From assembly GCA_009937635.1 (NCBI GenBank), contig JAACFF010000007.1, positions 1-48,715 of the forward strand: 48,715 bases of DNA, read 5' to 3'. This stretch comes from Chloroflexota bacterium (GTDB taxonomy: Bacteria > Chloroflexota > Anaerolineae > Promineifilales > Promineifilaceae). Made by a program: the position numbers and the translations under genes. Positions 1 through 8,965 of the stretch are shown piece after piece; within the stretch, counting starts at the first letter, position 1, and each line of letters begins with the position of its first letter. Under the pieces are notes generated by a model. That model worked only from the letters and a program-made list of their open reading frames with translations, did no database searches and had not been told where the DNA came from.

Positions 1-425
1 CGAGCTCTTGGCTAAAGGATGCCACAACTTCACCAGGCTGCTGCAGGATACTCCGCATGCAACGAATATCCCACATTACTAAACATACAAGGATACCTGC
101 TACTCCAACTCATTTGAATCACATCTTTTGCTAAAGGGCCCTTTGCCACTCGACATGAATACAGTTTGCTTTGGAGAACTTAGGCGGCACTTAAAAATTG
201 GCGTGTTTAATATTAAGCGATGATTAATTTAGTCATTTAATATGCTATCGGTGCTGTAGGAGCCCCGGTTATAATCTGTTTCGGTGGCAATAAAATGGGG
301 GGATGTTGGCTCCGTTTTGAATTTGTGGTACCGACCGTTAAGATTAGCGGCTGTCTGAGTTTTAGCGGTGAAATGAGGTTGGGATCTGTCCCCGCCGGCA
401 AAGGTGGGAAAGGAAAGCAAGATCT
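1..425. other. Left-edge intergenic region, no assignable gene
   Basis: No convincing gene was seen. A short + frame open from the left edge ends in TAA at about position 83 (27 codons). It could be the tail of a gene lying outside the window, but I do not recognise it. A TATAAT at 270-275 is a possible -10 for the downstream gene, but no good -35 precedes it. The last 30 bases are purine rich (GGGAAAGGAAAG) and supply the ribosome binding site of the gene at 426. Confidence 0.5.
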
Positions 426-1490
426 ATGCCGAGGCCTGAATCAACTGTATCCCTGCAGGAAGTGACTGAAGAGAATCTGGGTTTAATTTTCAAATTGGGA
501 GTTCGTGAAGAGCAGGAACAATTTGTGGCGCTCAACACGGTGTCCATCGCCCAGGCGTATTTTGCGCGTGAGCGGGCGTGGTTTCGCGCTATCTACGCAG
601 ATGACACGCCGGTTGGCTTCTTAATGCTCGACGACGATCCCCATAAAGCAGAATATATCCTGTGGCGCCTCATGGTTGATGCTCGATACCAAGGCATGAG
701 CTTTGGACGCCGGGCAATGGAACTGCTCATCGCTCACGTTAAAACGCGCCCGAATGCTGTCGAGTTAAAAACGAGCTATGTTCCCGGCGAGGGCAGCCCG
801 GGTCCGTTTTATCACAAGCTGGGATTTGTCGAGACTGGAGAAGTGTTGGAAGGGGAGAACGTGGTAAGCTTGAAATTGACGTACGGTGAGGGCGAATCAA
901 TGGTTCCTGCCCCTGGCAAAAGTAAGGATGAGGTTCTGGTCTTGGTGCGCAAGTTTCAAGAGGGTTACATGCAGCGCGATCCGGCCAATCTTGAGGCAAT
1001 TATGGAATTGTTTGGGCCGGAGAAGGAATTGGAGGTGATTGGAACTAGCGCCGTCACGCCCGGTGAAGGGGAATGGTGCAAGGGGAGAACGGCCGTGCGC
1101 GACTTGTTGGAAGGGGATTGGGAGCATTGGGGGGATGTTGTTTTTGATCTGGAGGGGATGCAGATCTTTGTGCAGGGTGATGTGGCCTGGCTGGCGACGA
1201 GGGGAACAGTGACTGATGTTATCACGGCCGATTATAAGTATGAAGGGTTCGTGAGTTTTGCTCAGGCTGTGCTTGAGGATGAATCAGAGAGCGCTAAATC
1301 AAAGATACTGGACATCACGCGGCTGGGTAATAGTTTGATATCTAGTTTGCTTTTGCCGGAAACACACGTGTGGCCGTTTCGTTTTACGGCCGTGGCGGTG
1401 AAGCGTGAAGAGGTATGGCGTTTTCACCAGATGCAGTTCTCGTTTGCGACTACGTGGACGCCGGATGAGAGGGTTTTGCCGGGGGAGTGA
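426..1490 (+). CDS. GNAT N-acetyltransferase fused to an NTF2/SnoaL-like domain
   Basis: The N-terminal half (about residues 5-155) looks like a diamine/spermidine-type GNAT acetyltransferase, which moves acetyl from acetyl-CoA to an amine. Seen: a FVALN..SIAQAYF segment, PVGFLML, an LWRLMV strand, the acetyl-CoA loop RYQGMSFGRRA and a closing FYHKLGF. The C-terminal half (about 165-345) has the size and strand pattern of a SnoaL/NTF2-like cone fold (GDVAWLATRG, then a Trp-rich final strand), a fold that binds small molecules. The ATG at 426 follows a purine-rich stretch. The gene stands alone and is divergent from the next gene's direction. Family placement of the first half is firm; the second half is inferred from pattern. 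Substrate is unknown. Confidence 0.8.
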   Translation: MPRPESTVSLQEVTEENLGLIFKLGVREEQEQFVALNTVSIAQAYFARERAWFRAIYADDTPVGFLMLDDDPHKAEYILWRLMVDARYQGMSFGRRAMELLIAHVKTRPNAVELKTSYVPGEGSPGPFYHKLGFVETGEVLEGENVVSLKLTYGEGESMVPAPGKSKDEVLVLVRKFQEGYMQRDPANLEAIMELFGPEKELEVIGTSAVTPGEGEWCKGRTAVRDLLEGDWEHWGDVVFDLEGMQIFVQGDVAWLATRGTVTDVITADYKYEGFVSFAQAVLEDESESAKSKILDITRLGNSLISSLLLPETHVWPFRFTAVAVKREEVWRFHQMQFSFATTWTPDERVLPGE

Positions 1491-1494
1491 GGGC

Positions 1495-1550
1495 GAACAG
1501 AAAACAGGGAACAGTAAACAGGGATCAGTAAACAGTTAACAGTCAACAGT
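1495..1550. repeat. Degenerate AACAG-word repeat
   Basis: About 55 bases between two convergent genes are built from variants of AACAGT, AACAGGG and ATCAGT repeated roughly eight times. It is non-coding low-complexity DNA of unknown role. Confidence 0.7.
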
Positions 1551-1583
1551 GCGACGATCACATCGCGAATACACTTTTGACAG

Positions 1584-2969
1584 CTATTGGGCGGATGGGT
1601 TGAGCCAATTGGGGATGGGAGCGGCGGGGGGTTTACGGCCGTAGAAGAAATCATCCATTTTTAGGGCGAATTCGCGAAATAGTGGCGAACGCTTTAGTCC
1701 GAGGCGAATGGAATTGTGCAGAAGATTATTGGGATGGGAGTAGGGGCAGGCGCGCATGCAATAGGCGCAATCGGTGCCAATTGTGCACCAGTAGGTAAAG
1801 CAAGCTTCTGAATTGATTTGCCAGCGCATAGCCCCATTTATCTCTTTTTGCCCGTCGAATGAGATGGCTTTGCTAGGACAAACATCGGCGCATTTTTGGC
1901 ATCGTCGACAGAAGTCGATCATGGATAGATCTCTGGTTCTTTCATCTGTGACCAGGGTCAAATCGGTGGTGACCACGGCGATCCGAACTCTCGGTCCCAG
2001 CTCAGGAGTCATTAACAGTCCCATACGGCCGATCTCGCCCAGACCGGCGTCACGTGCGACCAGAGGGCAGACTACACGGTAACTGCCGTCAATATGGGCC
2101 CTGGCGGAATAACCAAGATGGCGGATAAATTCAGCCATTTGAACGGCTATGGCCCCGGAGTTCAAGTATTGTTGGGCTGACTCCATGACGGTTGGCCCGT
2201 GGGGGGCTCGATCAAGCAAGGGCTTTTCCATTTCTACGGTCAAGGCTATGGCAAAGGCGTGGTCTATCGCTACCGGTTCGCCGTAGCGCTCTCCGCGCCC
2301 GATTGTGCTGTATAGATGGTATTTCTTCAATTCGGTTATGCCGGTTGACATGGCGCCAAGCTTCTTACTCCAAAGTTTGAGAAAATGGGACATTTTGGCG
2401 GGATCTGTTTTGACTTGCCGTTCTGCTAGATTTTCTTCGTCCAGCATGGCGTGGAAAGCGGCCACTGTTTTGAAGCTGGCTTCGGCCGCTGATGTGGTGA
2501 AGGGATCGTAGTAAAGGGCTCCTTCTTGCATCAACCCAGGTCTCTTGCGGAATTTGTCGTCAAGCTGCTTTTTATCGGGGTTATCCTTGTAGTATGTTTC
2601 AAAGCGCTGCGAATCCACTTGCAACAGATTGCGCGAGAACATGATATCTCGTTCGTCAATGCGGCTCAGCGGTGTGTCATTTTCGGGGACGAGGCGGTTG
2701 GAAAATGGCAGGAGTAGAGCGAGCAGTGCCCCGTAGGTAAGTAATAAGAAGATGGCGGAAACGGCCGTGTGAAAAACGGGGACGGTTTGCCAGAGAAGGC
2801 CGGACAGGCCTAAGGCAAAATAGGGGAGTGGTAGCAATAGCGCCAGCAGAGTTGCGCGCCTGGCGGCACGGGGTTCATTTTCGCTTAGAGAGATTAACGC
2901 AAAATAAAGGAAAAATCCGGCGATAAGTAGGCCGGTGATGGTGGTAGCGAGACTGATGACGGTGATGAT
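1584..2969 (-). CDS. Membrane-anchored reductive-dehalogenase-like Fe-S protein
   Basis: The C-terminal half matches the reductive dehalogenase/epoxyqueuosine reductase superfamily. Numbered from a TTG at 2837, it has DAGLGEIGRMG at about 263-273, then two ferredoxin cluster motifs: C310-C313-C316-C320-P, and C357-C360-C364-P with a further Cys at 346 or 351. The N-terminus holds hydrophobic helices instead of a Tat signal, so the catalytic part is probably membrane tethered. The frame stays open upstream of 2837 to a TAA at 3012, and those codons encode another clear transmembrane helix, yet contain no ATG, GTG or TTG. An AAGGA lies 5 nt before an ATC at 2967-2969, which I take as the likely start (461 residues against 417 from the TTG). 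No rdhB-like anchor gene is adjacent. Dehalogenation is not established; another cobalamin- or Fe-S-linked reduction is possible. Confidence 0.7.
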   Translation of the reverse strand: MITVISLATTITGLLIAGFFLYFALISLSENEPRAARRATLLALLLPLPYFALGLSGLLWQTVPVFHTAVSAIFLLLTYGALLALLLPFSNRLVPENDTPLSRIDERDIMFSRNLLQVDSQRFETYYKDNPDKKQLDDKFRKRPGLMQEGALYYDPFTTSAAEASFKTVAAFHAMLDEENLAERQVKTDPAKMSHFLKLWSKKLGAMSTGITELKKYHLYSTIGRGERYGEPVAIDHAFAIALTVEMEKPLLDRAPHGPTVMESAQQYLNSGAIAVQMAEFIRHLGYSARAHIDGSYRVVCPLVARDAGLGEIGRMGLLMTPELGPRVRIAVVTTDLTLVTDERTRDLSMIDFCRRCQKCADVCPSKAISFDGQKEINGAMRWQINSEACFTYWCTIGTDCAYCMRACPYSHPNNLLHNSIRLGLKRSPLFREFALKMDDFFYGRKPPAAPIPNWLNPSAQ

Positions 2970-2984
2970 TTTGTTCCTTAAGAA

Positions 2985-3092
2985 ATCAAAGATTACGCAT
3001 ATTACGCAGATTTAATTGTTGGTTTTAGGAATTCCTTCATTGCTCAGATGAAAAACGGACGCGGACGAGAGCGGATGAACGCTGATGGTCTT
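2985..3092. repeat. Short degenerate repeats between the Fe-S gene and gyrA
   Basis: Two word repeats sit side by side: ATTACGCA twice around 2992-3010 and a CGGACG/CGGATGAACG series around 3055-3084. They are non-coding. The first overlaps the upstream open frame of the Fe-S gene but lies before its likely start. Confidence 0.5.
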
Positions 3093-5621
3093 TTAATCGC
3101 CGGGGACGGGAGATTCGACGGAGCTGTCAACATCTTTTTGATCTGCTTGTCCGTTTTCGTCTCCGTTGGCTTTGGATAGCCGTCCTTCACGCACTACGGC
3201 CATGGAGGCGACGGTGTTGCCTTCGCGCAAATCCATGACGCGGACTCCCTGGGTTTTGCGCCCTTGTTGGGAGATGAAGTCGGTGGCGGTGCGCAGGATG
3301 ATGCCGTTTGTGGATATGCAAGTCACTTCATCGCCACTTGTTACCACGCGGGCGCCAATAATTTTGCCAGTGCGATCGGGATCAAGAACCATGGCACGAA
3401 CGCCTTGACCGTAGCGACCCTGGCGACGGTACTCACTAAGCGGTGTTCGTTTGCCATATCCCTTTTCAGTGATAACCAGCAGATCATCTCCGGGAATAAC
3501 CACATCAGCCCCGGCGATATTGTCCCAGGGATCGAGGCGCATGGCATTGACGCCTGCGGCCGTGCGACCCATGGGTCGCACATCCTCTTCACTAAAGCGT
3601 ATGCCTTTGCCTTGCTCGCTGACCAAGATCAAATCCTGGTCACCGTGGGTCATCTTCACCCAGCCCAGGCTATCGTCTTCATCCAGGGTCAAAGCGATCA
3701 AACCGCTGGCGCGCACCCTTGCAAAAGCGGTCAATACGACGCGCTTGATGCGGCCCTTGCGCGTGATCATGGTCAGATATTCGGCATCTTCGAACTTGAA
3801 CACGGGCAGCGCCACCGTGATCTTCTCATCTGGCATTAAAGGCAAAAGGTTCATCAGCGATGTGCCCTTGGCGGTGCGGTCCATCTCCGGCACTTCATAA
3901 GCCTTGATGGAGTAAACTTTGCCGCGGTCAGAGAAGAAAAGAATGCTGTTGTGTGTTCCGGCGGTAAACAGCTGCTCCAGTTCATCCTCACCACGCGTGG
4001 TCATACCGATTAAGCCTTTGCCACCGCGCCCTTGCATGCGATAGGCGGAGACGGGCGTGCGTTTGGCAAGCCCGTTCCTGGTGATAGATATGAATACGTC
4101 CTCATCAGGCACCAGGTCTTCCATGTTGAAATCGGCATCCATGCCCCAGGCGATCTCGGTGCGTCGCTCATCCCCATATCTCTGCTTCAAACCGGCCAGA
4201 TCTTCCTTGATGATCGCTAAAATCTTGGTCTTATTGGCCAATAGGTCTCGCAAATACTCAATATGGGCTGTTATTTCCTTGTGCTCGTCTTCGATCTTCT
4301 GGCGTTCCAAGGCTGCCAAGCGACGTAACTGCATATCCAGTATGGCGCTGGCTTGCAGTTCGCTGAGATCAAAGCGCTCCATCAGACGTTCGCGGGCGAT
4401 ATCCACATCCGCTGAGGCGCGAATGGTCTCGATCACAGCGTCCAGATTGTCCAGAGCGACCAGCAATCCTTCCAGAATATGCTGCCGGCGGAGCGCTTTG
4501 TTCAGTTCAAATTGAGTGCGGCGCGTGATTACGTCGACGCGATGATCGATATGGATCTGCAACGAGCGCTTAAGGGAAAGGAGGCGTGGCTGGCGATCGA
4601 CAAGGGCCAGCATCTGCACACCGAACGTCGTCTGTAAGTTCGTGTGCTTGAAGAGCTGGTTCAGCACTTTCATGGGCTGCGTGCCACGTTTCAGTTCCAC
4701 GACGATAGAAATGCCGCGCCGATCAGAGGCGTCGCGCATATCAGAAATGTCGGGAATGATCCCTTTATTGACCAATTCGGCCATGCGCTGAATGAGCAAA
4801 GATTTGTTGACCTGATATGGCAGTTCAGTGATATTGATCTGCTGGCGTCCGGGGCTGCGTGGATTATCTTCAATGTTAGCTTTGGCACGTATGACAATTC
4901 GGCCGCGGCCCGTGGCGTAAGCATTACGAATTCCTTCGCTGCCAACGATGATTCCGGCGGTTGGGAAATCAGGGCCCTTAACAAATTGCATCAACTCCTC
5001 AAGCGTGACGTTGTCAACATCGGCGTGGCGGTCAATGAGAAAGATGATAGCGTCACAAAGTTCATTTAGGTTATGAGGGGGGATGTTGGTTGCCATACCT
5101 ACGGCGATGCCGGAGGAGCCATTTAGAAGCAGGTTGGGCAGACGCGCCGGAAGCAAAATGGGTTCTTGCAGACTGTCGTCAAAATTGGCCCCAAAATCAA
5201 CGGTCTCTTTGTCTATGTCTTCGAGCAACTCGTTGGAGATTCGCGCCAGCCGGGCCTCCGTATAGCGCATGGCAGCCGCGCTATCACCATCAATGCTGCC
5301 GAAATTACCTTGCCCATCAATTAGCATATAGCGCATGGAGAAATCTTGGGCCATGCGTACCATGGAATCGTAAACAGAAGTGTCACCGTGGGGATGGTAT
5401 TTCCCTAATACTTCACCGACAATGCGGGCGCTTTTACGGTGCGGGGAGTTGGAACGCATGCCCATATCGTGCATGGCATAAAGAATACGACGATGAACAG
5501 GCTTGAGTCCATCACGGGCATCAGGTAGCGCACGGGCCACAATGACGCTCATAGCGTAATCGAGGTAAGAACTACGCATCTCGCGATTGATGTCGATGGT
5601 ATTTACGGTACCGATTTCCAA
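3093..5621 (-). CDS. gyrA: DNA gyrase subunit A
   Basis: GyrA cuts and rejoins DNA to introduce negative supercoils with GyrB. All family marks are present: the opening [17 protein letters not shown], the quinolone-region motif [12 protein letters not shown] (Thr at the position equivalent to E. coli Ser83, Asp at 87), and the catalytic Tyr in [10 protein letters not shown] at residue 120. The GyrA box is QGRGGKG near residue 535, which favours gyrase over topoisomerase IV. Six-bladed pinwheel repeats and a short acidic tail follow. The start is TTG at 5619-5621, because GGAGG lies 5 nt before it; a TTG four codons earlier overlaps that ribosome binding site and is less likely. This gives 842 residues, normal for the family. 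gyrB is not in the window. A hairpin with a T tract lies in the leader. Confidence 0.97.
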   Translation of the reverse strand: MEIGTVNTIDINREMRSSYLDYAMSVIVARALPDARDGLKPVHRRILYAMHDMGMRSNSPHRKSARIVGEVLGKYHPHGDTSVYDSMVRMAQDFSMRYMLIDGQGNFGSIDGDSAAAMRYTEARLARISNELLEDIDKETVDFGANFDDSLQEPILLPARLPNLLLNGSSGIAVGMATNIPPHNLNELCDAIIFLIDRHADVDNVTLEELMQFVKGPDFPTAGIIVGSEGIRNAYATGRGRIVIRAKANIEDNPRSPGRQQINITELPYQVNKSLLIQRMAELVNKGIIPDISDMRDASDRRGISIVVELKRGTQPMKVLNQLFKHTNLQTTFGVQMLALVDRQPRLLSLKRSLQIHIDHRVDVITRRTQFELNKALRRQHILEGLLVALDNLDAVIETIRASADVDIARERLMERFDLSELQASAILDMQLRRLAALERQKIEDEHKEITAHIEYLRDLLANKTKILAIIKEDLAGLKQRYGDERRTEIAWGMDADFNMEDLVPDEDVFISITRNGLAKRTPVSAYRMQGRGGKGLIGMTTRGEDELEQLFTAGTHNSILFFSDRGKVYSIKAYEVPEMDRTAKGTSLMNLLPLMPDEKITVALPVFKFEDAEYLTMITRKGRIKRVVLTAFARVRASGLIALTLDEDDSLGWVKMTHGDQDLILVSEQGKGIRFSEEDVRPMGRTAAGVNAMRLDPWDNIAGADVVIPGDDLLVITEKGYGKRTPLSEYRRQGRYGQGVRAMVLDPDRTGKIIGARVVTSGDEVTCISTNGIILRTATDFISQQGRKTQGVRVMDLREGNTVASMAVVREGRLSKANGDENGQADQKDVDSSVESPVPGD

Positions 5622-5665
5622 GAAAACCTCCAAGGGTTACCCTTTCGTAGGTCGCGTTTGTAATA

Positions 5666-5686
5666 GAAAAGGCGGGTGCTCCCGCC
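5666..5686 (-). terminator. Hairpin with T tract just upstream of gyrA
   Basis: On the - strand GGCGGG-AGCA-CCCGCC is followed directly by TTTTC. It lies about 45 nt before the gyrA start and downstream of a candidate gyrA -10 (5773-5778). It could therefore be a leader attenuator or a second terminator for the rhodanese gene. The stem is perfect (6 bp, GC only). Confidence 0.55.
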
Positions 5687-5772
5687 TCTGTACGACCGTT
5701 CAGATATCAGAAGGATGTCACCACAACCTAGCTGTTTTTCAGGTGGTGTGAGTGGCCTCATGACCACTCTAA

Positions 5773-5778
5773 ATTATA
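5773..5778 (-). promoter_or_regulatory. Candidate gyrA -10 box
   Basis: TATAAT on the - strand, about 150 nt upstream of the gyrA start. The -35 region (GCTGAA/CTGAAA) is poor, so this is tentative. Confidence 0.35.
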
Positions 5779-5908
5779 CTCGAAAATGGCCCTTTCAGCG
5801 AGTTTATGAGGGTGTCCTGAATGGTGTGGATGGAGGATACAATGAGAGACCCTCGCACTTGCAAAAAGGGGCTGGAGTGCAATGTAGGAAGAACCTGCAA
5901 AATGCACT

Positions 5909-5934
5909 GAGGCCCCATACAGTGATGGGGCCTC
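5909..5934 (-). terminator. Terminator hairpin after the rhodanese gene
   Basis: Perfect 10-bp inverted repeat (GAGGCCCCAT / ATGGGGCCTC) with a 6-nt loop, 33 nt beyond the stop codon of the rhodanese lipoprotein gene. On the - strand it is followed after a few bases by a short TTTT run. Confidence 0.65.
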
Positions 5935-5966
5935 TAACCAAAAGAAGGAGATGAAAAGATAGATTG

Positions 5967-7826
5967 TTACGGAGCTGCGAATTCCGCAACCGGGTAACCC
6001 GCTTCAGCCCAGCCGCCAAAACCGCCTTTCAGACTGCGTACATCGTTGTAGCCGTAGGACCACAAGATGGCCATGGCGATGGTGGAGCGATGCTCGCTGC
6101 CGCAATAGACGACGATGGGTGCATCCAGATCTGCCGGCCACATGTCCTTCTGAGCGATGAACTCTTCCAGCGGGATGTGAATCCAGTTCTCGGCCTCGAT
6201 AATGCCTTTCTCGGCCAATTCCTCGTCACGACGGACGTCGATGAGGATGAGGTCGGGGTTTTCGGCGAGGGCAGTGTTGAGATCGTCAGCGGTGATGACG
6301 CCGAAGCCTTCGGGCACGTTTTGCAGCATGGTTTGCATTTCGGCCACGATTGCCGGATCCGGTTCGGCCGCATTGAGCTCCAGTGGTTCGGCCGCTGCTC
6401 CTTCGGCAGCGGGATAACCCCCTTCAACCCAGCCACCGAAGCTGCCACCCTTGAGACCCTTGACATCTTCCCAGCCCATGGCTTCTAGAGCAGCGAGGGC
6501 GATGGTGCAGCGCCAGCCGCTACCACAGTAGCTGACGATGGGAGTGTCGAAGCTGGGCAAGTATTGAATATTGTCGGCTACCTCTCGCAGAGGGATGTTG
6601 ACAGCGCCTTCGATGTGGCCTTTTTCTTCGAGTTCAGCCAGTTCGCGCACGTCCAAGATGAAGGGTGGCGGGTCTTCGGCGACGGCCAGGGCCAAATCGT
6701 CGACACCGATGGTGTTGTAGGCTTGCATGCCGGCCAGGAAGGTGGCGAAGGCTGCATCGAGATCGGCACCTTCAGGTTCGGGTGCGCCTACGGTTGGGTA
6801 TCCAGCTTCGGCCCAGCCGCCATAACCGCCTTTCAGGCTGCGGACGTCGGTGTAACCATAGGACCACAAGATGGCCATAGCGATGGTGGAACGATGACCG
6901 CTGCCGCAGTAGGCAACGATAGGTGCGTCCAAGTCCTCAGGCCACTGATCTTGCTGAGCGATAAACTCTTCAATGGAGATGAAGATGACGTTCTCGGCAT
7001 CAATGTAGCCTTTTTCTTCAACTTCAGCGGCGGTGCGGACGTCAATGAGGATCAGTTCGGGATTCTCGATCAGTTCCGTGTTAAGCGCATCGGCGGTGAT
7101 AACGCCCCAGCCTTCCGGTATTGTGGAAAGCATCATGTCCATCTTTTCGACCATGAGCGGGTCGGGATCAGCAGCGTCGAGAATTTCTGTTTCTGGCGGC
7201 ATTCCTTCCACGGTGGGATAGCCAGCCTCGACCCAGCCACCGAAGCTGCCGCCCTTCATAACCTTAACATCTTCCCAGCCCAGGGCCTCCAGGGCGGCCA
7301 TGGCCATGGTCGCGCGCCAGCCGCTGCCACAATAAGTGATTATGGGGGTGTCTGTGCTAGGCAATTGATCCAGGTTTTGGGCTAACTCGCGCAGGGGGAT
7401 AACTACGGCCCCTTCGATGTGCCCGTTTTCTTCAACCTCCGCGATGTTGCGGACATCGAGTAGGAAAGGAGGCGGGTCTTCGGCAAGGGCTGCATTCGTA
7501 TCTTCCAGGCTGATGGTGTTGTATTTTTCCATACCGGCCAAGACATCTGCGAAAACGAGATTCATATCCTCAGTTGTGAGCTCTTGCGGCTCGGGCTCTG
7601 CCGTCGGTTCGGGTTCTTCTGTCGGTTCGGGTTCGGCCGTGGGTTCGGGCTCTTCCGTCGGTGGGGGTTCTTCCGTCGGTTCGGGTTCTGCGGGTACGGC
7701 CGTGGCCTCGGCGACAGCACTTTCTTCAACCTGGCTTGTATCCGGGCTGGAACAGGCCACCAATAGGCCAAGGACCAGCAGCAGTGATAACAGCATTGTG
7801 ACCAAATAACGTGTGTTCCTCTTCAT
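5967..7826 (-). CDS. Lipoprotein with four rhodanese domains
   Basis: Rhodanese domains carry a reactive Cys that accepts sulfane sulfur from thiosulfate, persulfides or polysulfide. The N-terminus is a lipoprotein signal with lipobox LVAC (Cys25), so the protein should be anchored outside the cytoplasm. A Pro/Glu/Thr linker (about 43-82) follows, then four domains with active-site loops at Cys166 (CGSGWRA), Cys307 (CGSGHRS), Cys434 (CGSGWRC) and Cys575 (CGSEHRS); all four keep the Cys. Domains 1 and 3 match, as do 2 and 4. Cys166 to 434 and 307 to 575 are both exactly 268 residues apart, so a two-domain unit was duplicated. The ribosome binding site is GAGGAG. The gene starts 8 nt after the multiheme cytochrome stop codon and is very probably in its operon. 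Substrate is inferred only. Confidence 0.92.
   Translation of the reverse strand: MKRNTRYLVTMLLSLLLVLGLLVACSSPDTSQVEESAVAEATAVPAEPEPTEEPPPTEEPEPTAEPEPTEEPEPTAEPEPQELTTEDMNLVFADVLAGMEKYNTISLEDTNAALAEDPPPFLLDVRNIAEVEENGHIEGAVVIPLRELAQNLDQLPSTDTPIITYCGSGWRATMAMAALEALGWEDVKVMKGGSFGGWVEAGYPTVEGMPPETEILDAADPDPLMVEKMDMMLSTIPEGWGVITADALNTELIENPELILIDVRTAAEVEEKGYIDAENVIFISIEEFIAQQDQWPEDLDAPIVAYCGSGHRSTIAMAILWSYGYTDVRSLKGGYGGWAEAGYPTVGAPEPEGADLDAAFATFLAGMQAYNTIGVDDLALAVAEDPPPFILDVRELAELEEKGHIEGAVNIPLREVADNIQYLPSFDTPIVSYCGSGWRCTIALAALEAMGWEDVKGLKGGSFGGWVEGGYPAAEGAAAEPLELNAAEPDPAIVAEMQTMLQNVPEGFGVITADDLNTALAENPDLILIDVRRDEELAEKGIIEAENWIHIPLEEFIAQKDMWPADLDAPIVVYCGSEHRSTIAMAILWSYGYNDVRSLKGGFGGWAEAGYPVAEFAAP
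5985..7565 (-). repeat. Tandem duplication of a ~804-bp two-rhodanese unit
   Basis: The halves of the rhodanese gene are collinear with an 804-bp period and no net insertion. Nucleotide identity is still high by eye, for example around 6040-6110 compared with 6844-6914, pointing to a fairly recent duplication or gene conversion. Confidence 0.85.
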
Positions 7827-7834
7827 CTTTCTAT

Positions 7835-8956
7835 TTACTCCTCTTGAGCTTCGGGAACTTCTTCAATAATGACGACCGAATTGGCTTCCAGTTCTTCTGG
7901 TTTCACTTTATCGGCCGTTAAAAACATGTCGGGGTTTCCATGACAGGTGTTACAGTTTTCTGTCTGCGGCGTCTGTCGCTGGATATTGTGGGGTGTGGCG
8001 TAACGCCAGGTGGGTTGGTTGTTAAATTCCGGCAGCAGATTTTCGCCATAATAGGCGAAGCTTTCCGGGTCGACTGGCACGTGGCGTACCGGTACGTACT
8101 CGTAAGGTCTATCGGCGTCACGTCGCGCGTTACGGCCGATTAGAAATGTGAAGTAAGTATCGTCCGTAGTGAAGAACGGTTTGCCGCTCGTTTCGCTAAT
8201 GGCAACATGGCAACTATCGCAGTTGATATAGGTTTCCGAGTGACACACCTGGCAGGAGAGAATCTCGTCATGCAGCTTATGCATTTTTACATCATCGGAC
8301 TTGGCTCCGATGGTGTCATGGCATGTTTCACAACGAGGCCCCTCGATACCTTCGTAGCGGTGCGCCGCTGGATCAGCCTCGGGATCGTTGACTTGTTCTC
8401 CATGTAATTCGTCACCATCATGACACTCGATGCAGGTCATGCGGCCTTGCCGGAAGTGAACATCGGCTATTACACCTTCATTCTTGCCCATAAATTCGTT
8501 GCCGACGCGGCTACCATGGCATGCTGTGCAAGTGCGGGTCATGGGCGGATTGCTGGTGAATAGATGCCCATCCAACAGCCCACCGCCCGCACTGGCGGGT
8601 TGGCTTACGTGACAGTCGCCGCAGCTTGTATGGCAGCTAGCGCAGTGATTGCCGAACATCTCTTGCATGGCTGAATGGTCGGGATCGGTGCCGCGCGCTG
8701 TGAGGACGGTCCAGTAACCCTGCTGCGTGGCATGAAGGCTGCCGCTGTGTGCTACGGCTTGCTCTTCGTGGCATTCAACGCAAACAGGGGCTTCGCCGCC
8801 ACTTGGTCGCGCTACCAGATCGGTATGCGCTTCTTCTTTATCTTCGGATGTATTGATACCTCCATGGCAATCAACACAAGCGATCTCGCCATGGTCGGTC
8901 TGAGGAAAATCCTCAGTGTCGACTAGAACTTTCTCCCATGGCTCCAACGGAGCCAC
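7835..8956 (-). CDS. Multiheme cytochrome c, C-terminal part (10 CxxCH)
   Basis: Ten CxxCH haem-attachment motifs are visible in order: CVDCH, CVECH, CASCH, CGDCH, CTACH, CIECH, CETCH, CQVCH, CDSCH and CNTCH. Their spacing resembles NrfB/decahaem-type electron-transfer cytochromes. The part readable after the stop begins at a GTG (8954-8956) without a ribosome binding site and has no signal peptide, although haem is attached only outside the cytoplasm. In the same frame, three codons upstream, a TGA at 8966-8968 ends a lipoprotein leader that already holds one CxxCH. The natural reading is one eleven-haem lipoprotein split by a single TGA. Readthrough, a recent nonsense mutation, or a base error are the alternatives. 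The rhodanese lipoprotein follows 8 nt downstream, and the ccm operon in this window could mature it. Confidence 0.85.
   Translation of the reverse strand: MAPLEPWEKVLVDTEDFPQTDHGEIACVDCHGGINTSEDKEEAHTDLVARPSGGEAPVCVECHEEQAVAHSGSLHATQQGYWTVLTARGTDPDHSAMQEMFGNHCASCHTSCGDCHVSQPASAGGGLLDGHLFTSNPPMTRTCTACHGSRVGNEFMGKNEGVIADVHFRQGRMTCIECHDGDELHGEQVNDPEADPAAHRYEGIEGPRCETCHDTIGAKSDDVKMHKLHDEILSCQVCHSETYINCDSCHVAISETSGKPFFTTDDTYFTFLIGRNARRDADRPYEYVPVRHVPVDPESFAYYGENLLPEFNNQPTWRYATPHNIQRQTPQTENCNTCHGNPDMFLTADKVKPEELEANSVVIIEEVPEAQEE
8939..8955 (-). other. Perfect stem-loop 10 nt after the in-frame TGA
   Basis: TGGCTCC-GTT-GGAGCCA on the - strand forms a 7-bp stem with a 3-nt loop, starting 10 nt downstream of the TGA at 8966-8968. 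Stem-loops at about this distance can stimulate stop-codon readthrough, and bacterial SECIS hairpins also follow their UGA closely. The short loop is not a clear SECIS match. It may be coincidental. Confidence 0.5.
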
Positions 8957-8965
8957 AGAGCCGCC

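Noticed and set aside
1-83. An open + frame at the left edge ending in TAA
   Set aside because: Only 27 codons are visible and nothing is recognisable, so a gene end cannot be claimed.
5676-5954. A 92-codon frame on the + strand between gyrA and the rhodanese gene
   Set aside because: It covers both hairpins and a promoter candidate, and the protein has no sensible pattern.
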